Assembly: GCF_000615805.1 (NCBI RefSeq)
Contig: NZ_BAMJ01000006.1
Span: 1-64,000, forward strand
Direction of reading: 5' to 3'
DNA length: 64,000 bases
Source of the DNA: Latilactobacillus fuchuensis DSM 14340 = JCM 11249
GTDB lineage: Bacteria; Bacillota; Bacilli; Lactobacillales; Lactobacillaceae
Positions 25,352 through 34,502 of this stretch are shown here, piece after piece. Under the pieces are notes generated by a model, which saw only the letters and a list, made by a program, of their open reading frames with translations, was not told the origin of the DNA and searched no databases. A program made the translations under genes and the position numbers. Positions within the stretch are counted from its first letter, which is position 1, and each line of letters starts with the position of its first letter.

Positions 25352-26517
25352 ATGTCGTCCATGCCAACCCTTAAAGAACAAGTCATCGCAGCCAGCCAAT
25401 CGATTGGAATTAACAAGATTGGGTTTACCACTGCGGCCCCCTTTGATTACTTAGAAGCCAGCTTAAAAGAACAACAGCAAAATGACCATTCGAGTGGCTT
25501 CGAACACAAAATTTTAGAAGAACGTCTTTATCCCGAATTGATTTTCGACCAACCAAAATCAATTATCGCCATTGCCCTCGCCTATCCGACGAAAATGGCA
25601 AATAAACCGGCCCGAACAGGTGCTAAACGCGGCAGCTTTGCACGCGCTTCTTGGGGCATTGATTATCACGATATCTTGCGTGATAAAATGGCGCAATTAA
25701 TCGACGCGATCAAAGACCTAGCAGCTGACGATGCGAGGTGACGTTTAAGCCAATGGTCGACACTGGCGAACTGAGCGATGTGGCCGTTGCACAACGCGCC
25801 GGTTTAGGGTTCATCGGTTTGAACGGTTTATTGATTACCCCTGAATTCGGTTCATACGTTTATCTAGGTGAAATTATCACCAACATTCCGTTCGAACCCG
25901 ACGTTCCGATGAGTAATCAATGTGGCAGTTGTACGCGCTGTATCGATTACTGTCCACCATCCGCATTGATGGGCGATGGCCGTTTGAACGCCAAACGTTG
26001 CTTGTCTTATCAGACGCAGACTAAAGGTTTCATGCCGGAAGAATATCGGCCTAAAATTCGAAGCGTGATTTATGGCTGCGATATTTGCCAACAGGTTTGT
26101 CCGTTTAATAAAGGTAAAGACTTTCATTTCCATCCTGACATGGAACCCGATCCAGAATCGGTCATGCCAGAACTCCAACCGCTCCTAACGATTGGTAATA
26201 AAGAATTCAAAGTTAAATTTGGACACCTAGCCGGTTCATGGCGCGGTAAAAAACCGTTGCAACGAAACGCCATCATCGCGTTAGCCAACGTTAAAGACCG
26301 TTCGGCTGTGCCCCAACTTTTACAATTGATTGACACCGACCCACGGCCCGTCATTCGCGGGACCGCCGCTTGGGCGATTGCCCAACTGACTCGCGATGTG
26401 ACGCCCGAGTTAATCACTTTTATGCAACAAGCCGAAGCGCAGGAAATAGATCCTGAAGCCCAAGGCGAATTTCAAAACGCTTTACTCAAATTAAATGAAC
26501 AACTATCTGAAAATTAG
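25352..26517 (+). CDS. queG: Epoxyqueuosine reductase QueG, frameshifted near 25738
   Basis: Last step of queuosine synthesis in tRNA: cobalamin-dependent reduction of epoxyqueuosine, by a protein with two 4Fe-4S clusters. Ferredoxin motifs are [12 protein letters not shown] and [14 protein letters not shown]-like repeats ([24 protein letters not shown]) close the protein. The frame from 25352 stops after DDAR; adding one G in the aggtg stretch gives [22 protein letters not shown] and continuity to 26517, about 388 aa, the normal size. A probable sequence error in a G run. SD GAAAGGA. A parS-like site lies upstream. Confidence 0.9.
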
Positions 26518-26520
26518 ACC

Positions 26521-26558
26521 AAAAAGCGGCGGAAATCCTGAGATTTCCGCCGCTTTTT
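26521..26558. terminator. Bidirectional terminator after queG
   Basis: AGCGGCGGAAATC / GATTTCCGCCGCT with A and T runs on each side. Confidence 0.92.
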
Positions 26559-26566
26559 TAGGTTGT

Positions 26567-26941
26567 TTAAGTGAAAGCTTTTTTGGGCACTGAAGAATAA
26601 TCGCGAATCATACAAACTACCCAAAATGCAAGCCAATAGTAAACACTCGGCTGGCTCGTTAATAAAAGAACAGCTAAGAAAATCCCCAAACCCGCAATTA
26701 GCTTTCCGCTGATTGTCGGCTGCCAATTCCGCGAATTATAACTTGGATAGTGCCGATAAAAAACGAGCTGGATAACTATAAGATAAACAATTGTCACCAA
26801 AACTGAGAGTCCGAAAGCGACCGTATAGAACGGCTTATTCGGATTCGTCACTTGACCGATTAACGTCCCAATCATTAGAAAAATAAAGACAACATTGTTG
26901 ATCAATGCATATTTTAAGTTAAGCATTTTTAGTTTGGTCAT
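26567..26941 (-). CDS. Small membrane protein, paralogue of next gene
   Basis: 124 aa, about four membrane helices (VVFIFLMIGTLIG, LSVLVTIVYLIVIQLVFY, LIAGLGIFLAVLLL, YYWLAFWVVCMI). It shares the segments LKYALINNV, YPxYNxRNWQ and RDYxSVxK with the protein at 26944-27312, so the two come from a tandem duplication. The start ATG 26941 is 2 bases after the neighbour's TGA, with SD GGAGGA. Family not recognised; size and clustering resemble bacteriocin-immunity or stress membrane proteins, without proof. Confidence 0.7.
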   Translation of the reverse strand: MTKLKMLNLKYALINNVVFIFLMIGTLIGQVTNPNKPFYTVAFGLSVLVTIVYLIVIQLVFYRHYPSYNSRNWQPTISGKLIAGLGIFLAVLLLTSQPSVYYWLAFWVVCMIRDYSSVPKKAFT

Positions 26942-26943
26942 TA

Positions 26944-27312
26944 TCAGTCCTCCACCATCTTTTGAACTGAGAAGTAGTCGCGTAATAAACCAATAATGAA
27001 CGCCGTACCACAAATTAAGACAAAGTAACGTTCAAAATCAAATAGCAATCTAATCACAACCAGCGTGCCAATGATAATGACACCCCAACTGATTTTTGAC
27101 CGTTGCCAGTTTCGCGGATTGTAAATGGGATATTTGCGATAAATGACTTTCGATAACAGCCATAGATAACCGATCATTAGTGCGATTAAAGTGCCTGCTT
27201 CAAACCAGTAAAATTGATTACTCAAGCTTGAAGACTGGCGCCCAAAGGCAATCAGTAGCAGTAACAAGCAATAATTAACATTATTGATTAACGCATATTT
27301 TAAATGAGTCAT
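26944..27312 (-). CDS. Small membrane protein, paralogue of previous gene
   Basis: 122 aa with four predicted helices (INNVNYCLLLLLIAFG, FEAGTLIALMIGYLWLLSKVIY, WGVIIIGTLVVIRLLF, YFVLICGTAFIIGLL). Shared blocks with 26567-26941 include LKYALINNV near the N-terminus and YPIYNPRNWQ in the first loop. It overlaps the gene before it by 4 bases (27309-27312, ATGA type). Function unknown. Part of a minus-strand set of three or four tiny membrane genes. Confidence 0.7.
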   Translation of the reverse strand: MTHLKYALINNVNYCLLLLLIAFGRQSSSLSNQFYWFEAGTLIALMIGYLWLLSKVIYRKYPIYNPRNWQRSKISWGVIIIGTLVVIRLLFDFERYFVLICGTAFIIGLLRDYFSVQKMVED

Positions 27313-27500
27313 CGATTATCTCGCCGCCATTCCTTGAGCCAACTCAGCATTAATAAGAACACCATGAAACCGATTATTCCCAACCAATCAGTGTAGAGAC
27401 CCCTGATTAGCGCGCCAATGATTAACACCGCGCTAAGTATTAAGAGCCCCTTAAAATGAATCATAATCCAATCCAGTAGCGCATCAATGATACTAGTCAT
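27309..27500 (-). CDS. Small membrane protein, 63 aa
   Basis: MTSIIDALLDWIMIHFKGLLILSAV... to WLKEWRRDNR: two membrane helices and a basic end. ATG 27500 is preferred over 27518 from SD AGGCGGTG. First gene of the set with the two paralogues, overlapping the next by 4 bases. Family not recognised. Confidence 0.6.
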   Translation of the reverse strand: MTSIIDALLDWIMIHFKGLLILSAVLIIGALIRGLYTDWLGIIGFMVFLLMLSWLKEWRRDNR

Positions 27501-27588
27501 CGGAATCACCGCCTTCACTAAACCATTTTCTTATCTTGATTATACTACCATTGACCATCGCCGTATATATTTGGTATACCAATTCCAA

Positions 27589-27780
27589 TTATTCGGTTGG
27601 TTCGTTTAATAATCTCTCGATAATTAGTCCCGCTACCAACAATGTCATTAATAGTATTAATTTATCCGAATTATTCGATAAATTCAGTTGTTGCACTAAT
27701 AAGATATTTAACCCGAACCCACCAATCAAGATAAATGCCCGTTTTATTAATCGTTTTGTCACCACCCAACTAGCCCCCAT
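27589..27780 (-). CDS. Possible small membrane protein, 63 aa
   Basis: MGASWVVTKRLIKRAFILIGGFGLNILLV... to ERLLNEPTE, with two hydrophobic helices and the size and style of the neighbour at 27309-27500. The SD is weak, so the start and even expression are uncertain. About 90 bases separate it from the neighbouring set. Confidence 0.45.
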   Translation of the reverse strand: MGASWVVTKRLIKRAFILIGGFGLNILLVQQLNLSNNSDKLILLMTLLVAGLIIERLLNEPTE

Positions 27781-27847
27781 TAATACACTTTATGCCCTGT
27801 CTTTCATTATGCAGAAGTTCATTAAACTTAAATAGCAAGTAATGCTT

Positions 27848-27879
27848 ACCTAGGGGGAAGTGATGCTTTCCCCCTAGGT
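27848..27879. repeat. Perfect GC-rich palindrome in intergenic DNA
   Basis: ACCTAGGGGGAA (27848-27859) and TTCCCCCTAGGT (27868-27879) are exact complements around an 8-base loop. Only a weak T-rich region follows, about 12 bases away on the plus side, so it is not a standard terminator for either direction. Confidence 0.6.
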
Positions 27880-27898
27880 CGATTAAGTCCATCTTTTT

Positions 27899-27912
27899 AT
27901 TTCCCGGGAATT
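27899..27912. promoter_or_regulatory. Noc-binding-site-like palindrome
   Basis: ATTTCCCGGGAATT, 13 of 14 match to the Bacillus Noc consensus, intact CCCGGG core, in the gap upstream of the osmolyte operon. Confidence 0.55.
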
Positions 27913-28028
27913 ATTAGTTCCTAAAAAATAAACGGCTGCCACAATTAATTCGATCTTGTTTAGTCATTCAGAATTACTCAGTGTTTTTAATTTACTTTTT
28001 GACTAGCGTTAGTTGTAAGCCTTATCCA

Positions 28029-28057
28029 TTGACACTTGCTCATTAGCTCCTTAATAT
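28029..28057 (+). promoter_or_regulatory. Promoter of the OpuC-type operon
   Basis: Perfect TTGACA (28029-28034), 17 bases, TAATAT (28052-28057). A strong sigma-A promoter about 50 bases before the first ATG. Confidence 0.8.
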
Positions 28058-28106
28058 GAATATTATCAATAGATTAATATTAAGACATCTTTTTAGGAGG
28101 TTACTG

Positions 28107-29243
28107 ATGGCCCATTATCTAGAATTTGACCATGTTTCTAAAATTTATCGCGGTGGCAATAAAGCCGTTGATGATATTAGCTTTTCGGTTGATCAGGGTG
28201 AATTTATCTGCCTGATTGGGACCTCTGGTTCCGGTAAAACAACCACGATGCGTATGATTAACCGCATGATTAATCCAACGCACGGGACAATTACACTCGA
28301 CGGTCATTCACTAGCCGATACTGATCCGGTTAAACTTCGGCGCCAGATTGGCTACGTGATTCAAAACATCGGATTAATGCCCCACATGACGATTCGCGAT
28401 AACATCACAATCGTCCCTAAATTATTAAAATGGCCGGAAGACAAACGCGAACAAAAAGCCAAAGAACTATTGAAACTCGTCGAGCTGCCCGAAGATTTTT
28501 TAGACCGCTATCCGAGTCAATTATCGGGGGGCCAACAACAACGGATAGGTGTCATCCGCGCTTTAGCGGCCGGCCAAGATATTATTCTAATGGATGAACC
28601 GTTTGGGGCATTGGATCCGATTACCCGTGAAGCCCTACAAGACCTTGTGAAACAACTCCAAACTAAAATGGGCAAAACGATTATCTTCGTGACCCACGAC
28701 ATGGACGAAGCGTTGAATCTGTCTTCGCGGATTGCGATTATGGACCACGGCAAAATTATTCAATTCGATACCCCGGCTGAAATTTTACGGCATCCCGCCA
28801 ATGATTTCGTTAAAAATCTAATTGGCCACGATCGTTTACTAGAAGCTAAACCGGACGTTGAAACCGTTGGTCAAATTATGTTGACCACGCCGGTCACGAT
28901 TACGCCCGATAAATCACTGGAAACGGCGATTAAATTGATGCGTGAGCGCCGGGTTGATACCTTACTAGTCGTTGATGAAGACCAGCACCTGAAGGGCTTG
29001 GTCGATTTAGAAAATATTGACCATCATTATCGTGATGCGACCGCCGTTAGCGATATTATGTTGACCAAAATTAATTACGTTAACCAAACCGATCTCGTCC
29101 GCGACACCATCGAGCGTATTTTAAAACGCGGCTGGAAATACGTGCCCGTCGTTGATGATCAACAACACTTAGTCGGCATTGTCACTCGGACAGCCTTGGT
29201 GGACGTTGTCTACGATGCTGTTTGGGGCGAAATAGCTGATTAA
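28107..29243 (+). CDS. opuCA: Glycine betaine/carnitine/choline ABC transporter ATPase
   Basis: 378 aa. Walker [10 protein letters not shown], signature [11 protein letters not shown], Walker [13 protein letters not shown], then two C-terminal CBS domains (from about residue 255: [19 protein letters not shown] and [12 protein letters not shown]) that sense ionic strength in OpuA/OpuC-type systems. Energises import of compatible solutes under osmotic or cold stress. ATG 28107 follows SD TAGGAGG; the longer frame from 28056 covers the promoter. First gene of opuCA-CB-CC-CD. Confidence 0.93.
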   Translation: MAHYLEFDHVSKIYRGGNKAVDDISFSVDQGEFICLIGTSGSGKTTTMRMINRMINPTHGTITLDGHSLADTDPVKLRRQIGYVIQNIGLMPHMTIRDNITIVPKLLKWPEDKREQKAKELLKLVELPEDFLDRYPSQLSGGQQQRIGVIRALAAGQDIILMDEPFGALDPITREALQDLVKQLQTKMGKTIIFVTHDMDEALNLSSRIAIMDHGKIIQFDTPAEILRHPANDFVKNLIGHDRLLEAKPDVETVGQIMLTTPVTITPDKSLETAIKLMRERRVDTLLVVDEDQHLKGLVDLENIDHHYRDATAVSDIMLTKINYVNQTDLVRDTIERILKRGWKYVPVVDDQQHLVGIVTRTALVDVVYDAVWGEIAD

Positions 29244-29257
29244 AGGAGGTCATTCTT

Positions 29258-29884
29258 ATGCTTAATTTTCTCAATCAAAATGGGGCTGAATTGCTGATTA
29301 AAACTTGGGAACAACTCTATATTTCAGCCATTGCTTTATGTTTAGGTGCGCTGGTCGCCGTTCCACTAGGTATCGGCCTAACCCGTTTTCCAAAGACTGC
29401 TAAAGTCGTGATTGCCATCGCCAGTATGCTCCAAACAGTCCCATCATTAGCGTTATTAGCGCTGATGATTCCACTATTCGGGATTGGTAAAGTCCCCGCG
29501 ATTATCGCGCTATTCATCTATTCACTATTGCCGATTTTGCGCAATACCTACATCGGCATGAACGATGTTGATCCCGTTTTAAAAGATAGTGCTAAAGGTA
29601 TGGGTATGACCCCTTTGCAATCCATCCTACAAGTTGAAGTTCCAATGGCGACCCCAGTCATTATGGCCGGTATTCGTCTATCGGCCGTTTACGTGATTGC
29701 TTGGGCGACACTAGCATCTTACATTGGCGCTGGTGGTTTAGGTGATTTCATCTTCAACGGCTTGAATCTCTTCAAACCCGATTTAATTATCGGCGGGACG
29801 ATTCCCGTTACCCTTTTAGCATTAATCGTTGATTTCTTACTCGGCCGGCTTGAAAAAAAGCTGACGCCAGTGGCTATCAGATAG
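29258..29884 (+). CDS. opuCB: OpuC-type ABC transporter permease
   Basis: 208-aa inner-membrane subunit with about five or six helices and the EAA-like loop [26 protein letters not shown] that docks to the ATPase. Sequences such as [38 protein letters not shown] are typical of the choline/betaine permeases. SD AAAGGAGG. It lies 14 bases after opuCA. Pairs with the second permease at 30826 to make the membrane pore. Confidence 0.93.
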   Translation: MLNFLNQNGAELLIKTWEQLYISAIALCLGALVAVPLGIGLTRFPKTAKVVIAIASMLQTVPSLALLALMIPLFGIGKVPAIIALFIYSLLPILRNTYIGMNDVDPVLKDSAKGMGMTPLQSILQVEVPMATPVIMAGIRLSAVYVIAWATLASYIGAGGLGDFIFNGLNLFKPDLIIGGTIPVTLLALIVDFLLGRLEKKLTPVAIR

Positions 29885-29893
29885 GAGGTCGCT

Positions 29894-30829
29894 ATGTCTC
29901 ATATTCGTAAACTAATGACAACCATAACACTGCTCGCCAGCTGCCTCTTACTCTTGAGTAGCTGCAGTTTTCCAGGGCTAGGCGGTTCCGCTAAAGATAC
30001 GATTCGGATTAGTTCGCAAAGCACGACTGAATCGCAAATCTTGGCCAATATCGTTAGCCAATTAATCGCCCACGAAACGGATAATCAGGTCGAACTCGTC
30101 AACAACTTGGGTTCTTCGACCGTCACGCATGAATCCTTGATTCGCGGTGACGCCGACATCTCCGCTAGTCGGTATGCCGGGACCGAAATGACCGGGACCT
30201 TAAAATTATCCCCAACTAAGGACTCCGCCAAAGCACAACAAATTGTTAAAACTGAATTTAAGAATCGTTACCAACAAACTTGGTTCCCGACTTACGGTTT
30301 CGCGGATACTTACGCGTTCATGGTGACTCAAGCCACCGCTAAGAAATACCATCTTGAAACCGTCAGTGATCTCGGCCGGGTTGCCAACCAGTTAACCGCT
30401 GGCGTTGATTCCGTTTGGGTCAACCACGAAGGTGATGGTTATCGCGAATTTAAACAAACTTACAACTACGATTTCAAGAAAGTCGCACCAATGCAAATCG
30501 GTTTAGTTTACAGCGCTCTAGCTGCCGGTAAAATGGACGTTGTTTTAGGGTATTCAACTGATGGCCGAATTAAAAGTTACGACCTAAAAGTGCTCAAAGA
30601 CGATCGCCAATTTTTCCCACCCTACGATGCTAGTTTGGTCGCCACTGATCAAATTCTAAAGGCGCATCCCGAACTAAAACCGTTATTGAACCGGTTATCC
30701 GGTCAAATTGATTTAGCAACGATGCAATCGCTCAACTACCAAGTCGATAACGATTTATTGGAACCGTCCGTCGTCGCCAAACAATTCCTGCAAAAACACG
30801 ATTACTTTCAGAAAGGAGCCGCCAAATGA
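29894..30829 (+). CDS. opuCC: OpuC-type substrate-binding lipoprotein
   Basis: 311 aa. Lipoprotein signal with lipobox LLSSC (Cys24), so it is tethered on the outer face of the membrane. Then the OpuAC-type periplasmic-binding fold: IRISSQSTTESQILANIVSQLI, VELVNNLGSSTVTHESLIRGDADISASRYAGTEMT and aromatic residues that cage quaternary ammonium groups. Binds betaine, carnitine or choline. It overlaps opuCD by 4 bases (ATGA). Confidence 0.93.
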   Translation: MSHIRKLMTTITLLASCLLLLSSCSFPGLGGSAKDTIRISSQSTTESQILANIVSQLIAHETDNQVELVNNLGSSTVTHESLIRGDADISASRYAGTEMTGTLKLSPTKDSAKAQQIVKTEFKNRYQQTWFPTYGFADTYAFMVTQATAKKYHLETVSDLGRVANQLTAGVDSVWVNHEGDGYREFKQTYNYDFKKVAPMQIGLVYSALAAGKMDVVLGYSTDGRIKSYDLKVLKDDRQFFPPYDASLVATDQILKAHPELKPLLNRLSGQIDLATMQSLNYQVDNDLLEPSVVAKQFLQKHDYFQKGAAK

Positions 30830-31485
30830 CCAATCTGAACACTTGGCAACAACTCATTTATTATTTTGAACATAACGGTCTTTACGTCCTCAGCCAGTTT
30901 AACCGTCATTTCTTGATTTCAATTTACGGCGTCTTACTCGCGGCGATTATCGGCATTCCCCTCGGGATTCTGATTGCGCACCGTAAACGGCTAAGTGATG
31001 TTATAATTGGGGTAGCGAATGTGATTCAAACCGTCCCATCGTTAGCCATGCTGTCAATCATCATGCTGGCCATGGGGCTGGGCACTAACACCGTCATTAT
31101 GACCGTGTTATTATATTCTTTACTGCCCATCATCAAGAACACCTACACCGGCATGATTAACGTCTCAGAAACGATTTTAGACTCCGGTCGTGGCATGGGC
31201 ATGACCAAATGGCAACTGCTAACCATGGTCGAACTGCCACTCTCCTTATCGGTCATTATGGCTGGTATTCGAAACGCATTAGTCGTGGCGATCGGGATTA
31301 CGGCGATTGGCGCCTTCGTCGGTGCTGGCGGACTTGGTGATATCATTATTCGCGGTACCAACGCGACTGACGGTGGCGCCCTAATCTTAGCGGGTGCTTT
31401 ACCAACGGCTTTGATGGCGATAATCGCCGATTTAGTCTTAGGTTTTATCCAACACCGTCTCGAAGCGCCACAAGCACGTCTTTAA
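30826..31485 (+). CDS. opuCD: OpuC-type ABC transporter permease (second)
   Basis: 219-aa membrane subunit, homologous to the 29258 permease (shared VANVIQTVPSLAMLSIIMLAMGLG and SGRGMGMTKWQLLTMVELPLSLSVIMAGIRNALV). Start codon overlaps the lipoprotein stop. An alternative would be fusion of binding protein and permease as in OpuABC types; here they are separate genes, the OpuC layout. Last transporter gene; followed 17 bases later by a hypothetical gene. Confidence 0.93.
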   Translation: MTNLNTWQQLIYYFEHNGLYVLSQFNRHFLISIYGVLLAAIIGIPLGILIAHRKRLSDVIIGVANVIQTVPSLAMLSIIMLAMGLGTNTVIMTVLLYSLLPIIKNTYTGMINVSETILDSGRGMGMTKWQLLTMVELPLSLSVIMAGIRNALVVAIGITAIGAFVGAGGLGDIIIRGTNATDGGALILAGALPTALMAIIADLVLGFIQHRLEAPQARL

Positions 31486-31502
31486 TTTAGGAAGGTGATT
31501 TT

Positions 31503-31868
31503 ATGAAACTCTACCAAGCGCTCACGCAAGTCACGCTAAATAACCAAATGGTCGATGATTTACCAGACTTCGCAATTAAAGCCATTCTTGAAAAACCATT
31601 AACGTTCTCACCATCGACGTTATACCACTACATCGATACCGTCTTAAAAAGCGGTTCACACCATGATGAAAATAACTTGAAATTCGTCACAGACGCGATT
31701 TATATCACGGAAAATTTCAACTTTAAAGCGACTGATTTCGAACAATACGCCCAAAGCTTCGAGGAACGGGTGACCCTCGCCCGCCAAATCGTGGCCGATT
31801 TAAATCGGCACGTTTCCGTCAATCTCGATTTAAACAAACATGAATTCCAACTTGTTTTTGTCGATTAA
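31503..31868 (+). CDS. Hypothetical protein downstream of the opuC genes, 121 aa
   Basis: MKLYQALTQVTLNNQMVDDLPDF... to LDLNKHEFQLVFVD. SD AAGGTG and position 17 bases after opuCD suggest cotranscription, and a terminator follows at 31885. Soluble and mostly helical, with no Cys and no membrane segment. I do not recognise the family. It might modulate the transporter or only share its stress regulation. Confidence 0.7.
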   Translation: MKLYQALTQVTLNNQMVDDLPDFAIKAILEKPLTFSPSTLYHYIDTVLKSGSHHDENNLKFVTDAIYITENFNFKATDFEQYAQSFEERVTLARQIVADLNRHVSVNLDLNKHEFQLVFVD

Positions 31869-31884
31869 ACCAATCGCCACCAAG

Positions 31885-31917
31885 AAGTCAATCCTAGGTC
31901 ATTGGATTGACTTTTTA
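31885..31917 (+). terminator. Terminator of opuC operon
   Basis: AAGTCAATCC / GGATTGACTT followed by TTTT. Confidence 0.85.
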
Positions 31918-31942
31918 ATTGCTGTTAAAGGAGTCCTTACCC

Positions 31943-33175
31943 GTGCCAAACGCACAACGTCAAAATAGCGCCCTCTATAAACTGAATCTCACGACTTATC
32001 AATTAACCAATGAACAATCGCAATTAAAAACGCAGATTCGCCAATTTTGTGAAGCGCATATCACTGATCAACACGCCACATTTTTAATCCAAGGGGCGGC
32101 CGGTACTGGCAAAAGTGTGATTCTCAGTAGTGTCTTCGCTGAACTACAAACACTCGCCCGCCAGACACCGGATTCACCACTCTTTCACACCGATAACCGC
32201 CTATTGGTCAACCATCCAGAAATGTTGAAACTCTATCAACAAGGCACTGCCGATTCAGCGGTGCTCTTCAAAAAAGACTTTCAACGGCCGACAACCTTCA
32301 TTAACCAAGCGCTTAAAACTGAGACAGTTGCTGATATTGTCTTAGTCGATGAAGCTCATTTATTATTGACCCGCAGTGATCCTTACAATCATTTCAATCA
32401 AACCAATCAACTGGATGAAATTATCAATCATAGCCGAATTACCATTCTGATTTTCGATGAACAACAAGTGCTAAAGGTCAAAAGTTTCTGGTCAGATCAG
32501 CAGCTACAACAACACTTACTAGCCGGCCCGACCCAAACCGCACAATTGACCCATCAATTTAGAATGCAGACCGATTTAGCCGTCACCGATTGGATTAGTG
32601 CGTTACACAATCGACACCTCCAACCACTCCCCAACCCCACCGACTTTGATTTTCGCATTTTTGCGGACGCCAACGAACTGTACCACCAGATTCGGTTTAG
32701 AAATCAGACCAGCGGACTCGCTCGGATGTTAGCGACCTATGATTTCCCGGCCACTTTGAATGACGGCCATGACCATTTCGTTTCAACACCGACTTTCAAA
32801 CTGCGCTGGGATCGTTATCAACCAACCGCCAAAACTTATTGGGCAGAACGCGAAGATAGTCTGGATGAAGTCGGTTCGGTTTATACGATTCAAGGTTTTG
32901 ATTTGAACTATGCCGGGGTCATCTTAGGCCCTTCGGTTGGTTACGACGCGCAAACCGATCGACTAATTATTCGGCCTGAGTATTACGAAGATCAAGCCGC
33001 CTTTGCGGGTGCGACGAAATTACCCCATCCCAACCAAGCAAAATGCCAGATTATCTTAAATAGTATTTACGTCCTATTAAGTCGGGCACGCAACGGTTTA
33101 TACCTGTACGCTGTCGACCCCGCATTACAAAATCGACTTTTAACGTTACAATCTTCAGAATTTCCTGGGAAATAA
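31943..33175 (+). CDS. DUF2075 family P-loop NTPase
   Basis: 410 aa. Superfamily-1-like helicase/NTPase core: Walker A GAAGTGKS (about residue 55), Walker B IVLVDEAHLLL, motif THQFRMQ, and the C-terminal IQGFDLNYAGVILGP and LLSRARNGLY helicase-like blocks. DUF2075 proteins are predicted DNA/RNA helicases often found beside defence or phage genes; this copy stands alone in ordinary chromosome. GTG 31943 is chosen because AAAGGAG (31927-31933) precedes it; an upstream TTG frame start has no SD. The last codons form a Noc-like palindrome. Confidence 0.85.
   Translation: MPNAQRQNSALYKLNLTTYQLTNEQSQLKTQIRQFCEAHITDQHATFLIQGAAGTGKSVILSSVFAELQTLARQTPDSPLFHTDNRLLVNHPEMLKLYQQGTADSAVLFKKDFQRPTTFINQALKTETVADIVLVDEAHLLLTRSDPYNHFNQTNQLDEIINHSRITILIFDEQQVLKVKSFWSDQQLQQHLLAGPTQTAQLTHQFRMQTDLAVTDWISALHNRHLQPLPNPTDFDFRIFADANELYHQIRFRNQTSGLARMLATYDFPATLNDGHDHFVSTPTFKLRWDRYQPTAKTYWAEREDSLDEVGSVYTIQGFDLNYAGVILGPSVGYDAQTDRLIIRPEYYEDQAAFAGATKLPHPNQAKCQIILNSIYVLLSRARNGLYLYAVDPALQNRLLTLQSSEFPGK
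33160..33173. promoter_or_regulatory. Noc-binding-site-like palindrome at a gene end
   Basis: ATTTCCTGGGAAAT matches the Noc consensus at 13 of 14 positions; it overlaps the final codons of the DUF2075 gene. Confidence 0.4.
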
Positions 33176-33258
33176 TCGTGAGTTCAATCACTTTCCAATA
33201 ATAAGTGAAACAGTTAAACTATTAGAAGTAATCAATTCATTCAAAAGGAGTCTTTCTC

Positions 33259-34110
33259 ATGACACACTTAACAGATACTTATACCTTGAACAACGGCCTG
33301 ACAATCCCCAAGCTTGGTTTTGGCACTTGGCAAACCCCAGATGGCGCAACTGCCGTTCAGGCCGTTAAAGACGCGCTGACGACCGGCTATCGACATATCG
33401 ATACGGCCCAAGCTTACGGCAATGAAGCCAGCGTCGGTCAAGCCATCCAAGAAAGTGGCGTTGCGCGTTCAGATCTATTTCTGACCACAAAAATTTGGAA
33501 TGCTAATCACAGCTATGAACTAGTCATGAGCTCATTTGCAGAATCACTTCAAAAACTACAAACGGACTATGTCGACTTACTATTGATTCACTGGCCCAAT
33601 CCAATTGACTTCCGTGACAACTGGCAAGCTGCGAATGCCGAAACTTGGCGGGCGATGGAAACACTTTATCGCGCCGGCAAAGCCAAAGCCATCGGGGTCA
33701 GCAACTTCCAACCGCAACACTTAGAAGAACTCGCCAAAACGGCTGAAATTCAACCGATGGTCAATCAAATTTTCTTAGCACCTGGTGAATTACAACCCGC
33801 CGTAGTCAGCTACTCACAAGACCACAACATGCTACTTGAAGCTTACAGCCCCCTTGGTACCGGTAAAATCTTCAAAGTTTCTGCCATGCAACAATTAGCT
33901 GACAAATATGGCCGTTCAATTCCACAAATTGCACTCCGTTGGTCCTTACAACACGGCTTCTTACCACTCCCCAAATCGGTGCATGCTGAATACATTCAAC
34001 AAAACACCGAAGTCTTCGATTTCGAATTAACCAACGAAGACATGGCCTTAATTGACGCATTAGACGGCGTCGTCGGGAAGGCTCAAGATCCAGATGTAGC
34101 CACTTTCTAA
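33259..34110 (+). CDS. Aldo/keto reductase
   Basis: 283-aa NADPH-dependent TIM-barrel reductase. Catalytic tetrad visible: Asp in YRHIDTAQAYGNE, Tyr in AQAYG, Lys in TTKIWN and His in LLIHWPNP. The cofactor end RWSLQHGFLPLPKSVHAEYIQQN is typical of AKR5-type 2,5-diketogluconate reductase-like proteins. SD AAAAGGAG. Monocistronic; a palindromic repeat copy lies just after the stop. Substrate not predictable. Confidence 0.92.
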   Translation: MTHLTDTYTLNNGLTIPKLGFGTWQTPDGATAVQAVKDALTTGYRHIDTAQAYGNEASVGQAIQESGVARSDLFLTTKIWNANHSYELVMSSFAESLQKLQTDYVDLLLIHWPNPIDFRDNWQAANAETWRAMETLYRAGKAKAIGVSNFQPQHLEELAKTAEIQPMVNQIFLAPGELQPAVVSYSQDHNMLLEAYSPLGTGKIFKVSAMQQLADKYGRSIPQIALRWSLQHGFLPLPKSVHAEYIQQNTEVFDFELTNEDMALIDALDGVVGKAQDPDVATF

Positions 34111-34132
34111 GAGTGCTTTGAGTGATGAATAA

Positions 34133-34210
34133 CAACTGAGCATTAACAAAAAATACCAATTATCTTGATTTGAAGATAATTGGTATTTTAGGTTAAGCGG
34201 AAGTTGTTCT
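34133..34210 (+). repeat. Palindromic repeat copy after the aldo/keto reductase gene
   Basis: Reverse complement of the core of the array-1 unit at 17598 (TACCAATTATCTT... AAGATAATTGGTA stem with flanks CTGAGCATTAAC and GGTTAAGCGGAAGTTGTT). The inversion matches the opposite strand of the gene it follows. The rest of the gap to 34446 shows no gene or clear element. Confidence 0.75.
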
Positions 34211-34446
34211 CACCCAAATGCACGTTTCAAAATAAGTAAGGGCTGGATCAGCCGATTAACGTCTAAAAATCGCCAGCCAGAACCGATGACCTAAAACCCC
34301 GTTTTCTTGCCAAACTCGTCTAACGCATTAACCACCTAGGTTATTTAGTTTAGATATTTAACAATTTGGTTTACCTAACCTTTGAATTATGGTATTTTCA
34401 TTATGACACGTTATAAAATCAGACTTATGGCCGACGTTATTTACCG

Positions 34447-34475
34447 TTGAGAGTCTGAAAATGGTAGAATAGAAT
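34447..34475 (+). promoter_or_regulatory. Promoter of the CNNM/CBS gene
   Basis: TTGAGA (34447-34452), 17 bases, TAGAAT (34470-34475). Confidence 0.6.
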
Positions 34476-34502
34476 TAGTTATTAAAGAAATGGGGAATTA
34501 TA

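Noticed and set aside
27536-27835. 99-aa plus-strand frame over the small membrane genes
   Set aside because: Antisense to the better supported minus-strand frame, no SD, Asn-rich composition.
31943-33175. Defence-island gene (DUF2075)
   Set aside because: The family occurs in such islands, but the neighbours here are ordinary transporter and metabolic genes, so no system is claimed.
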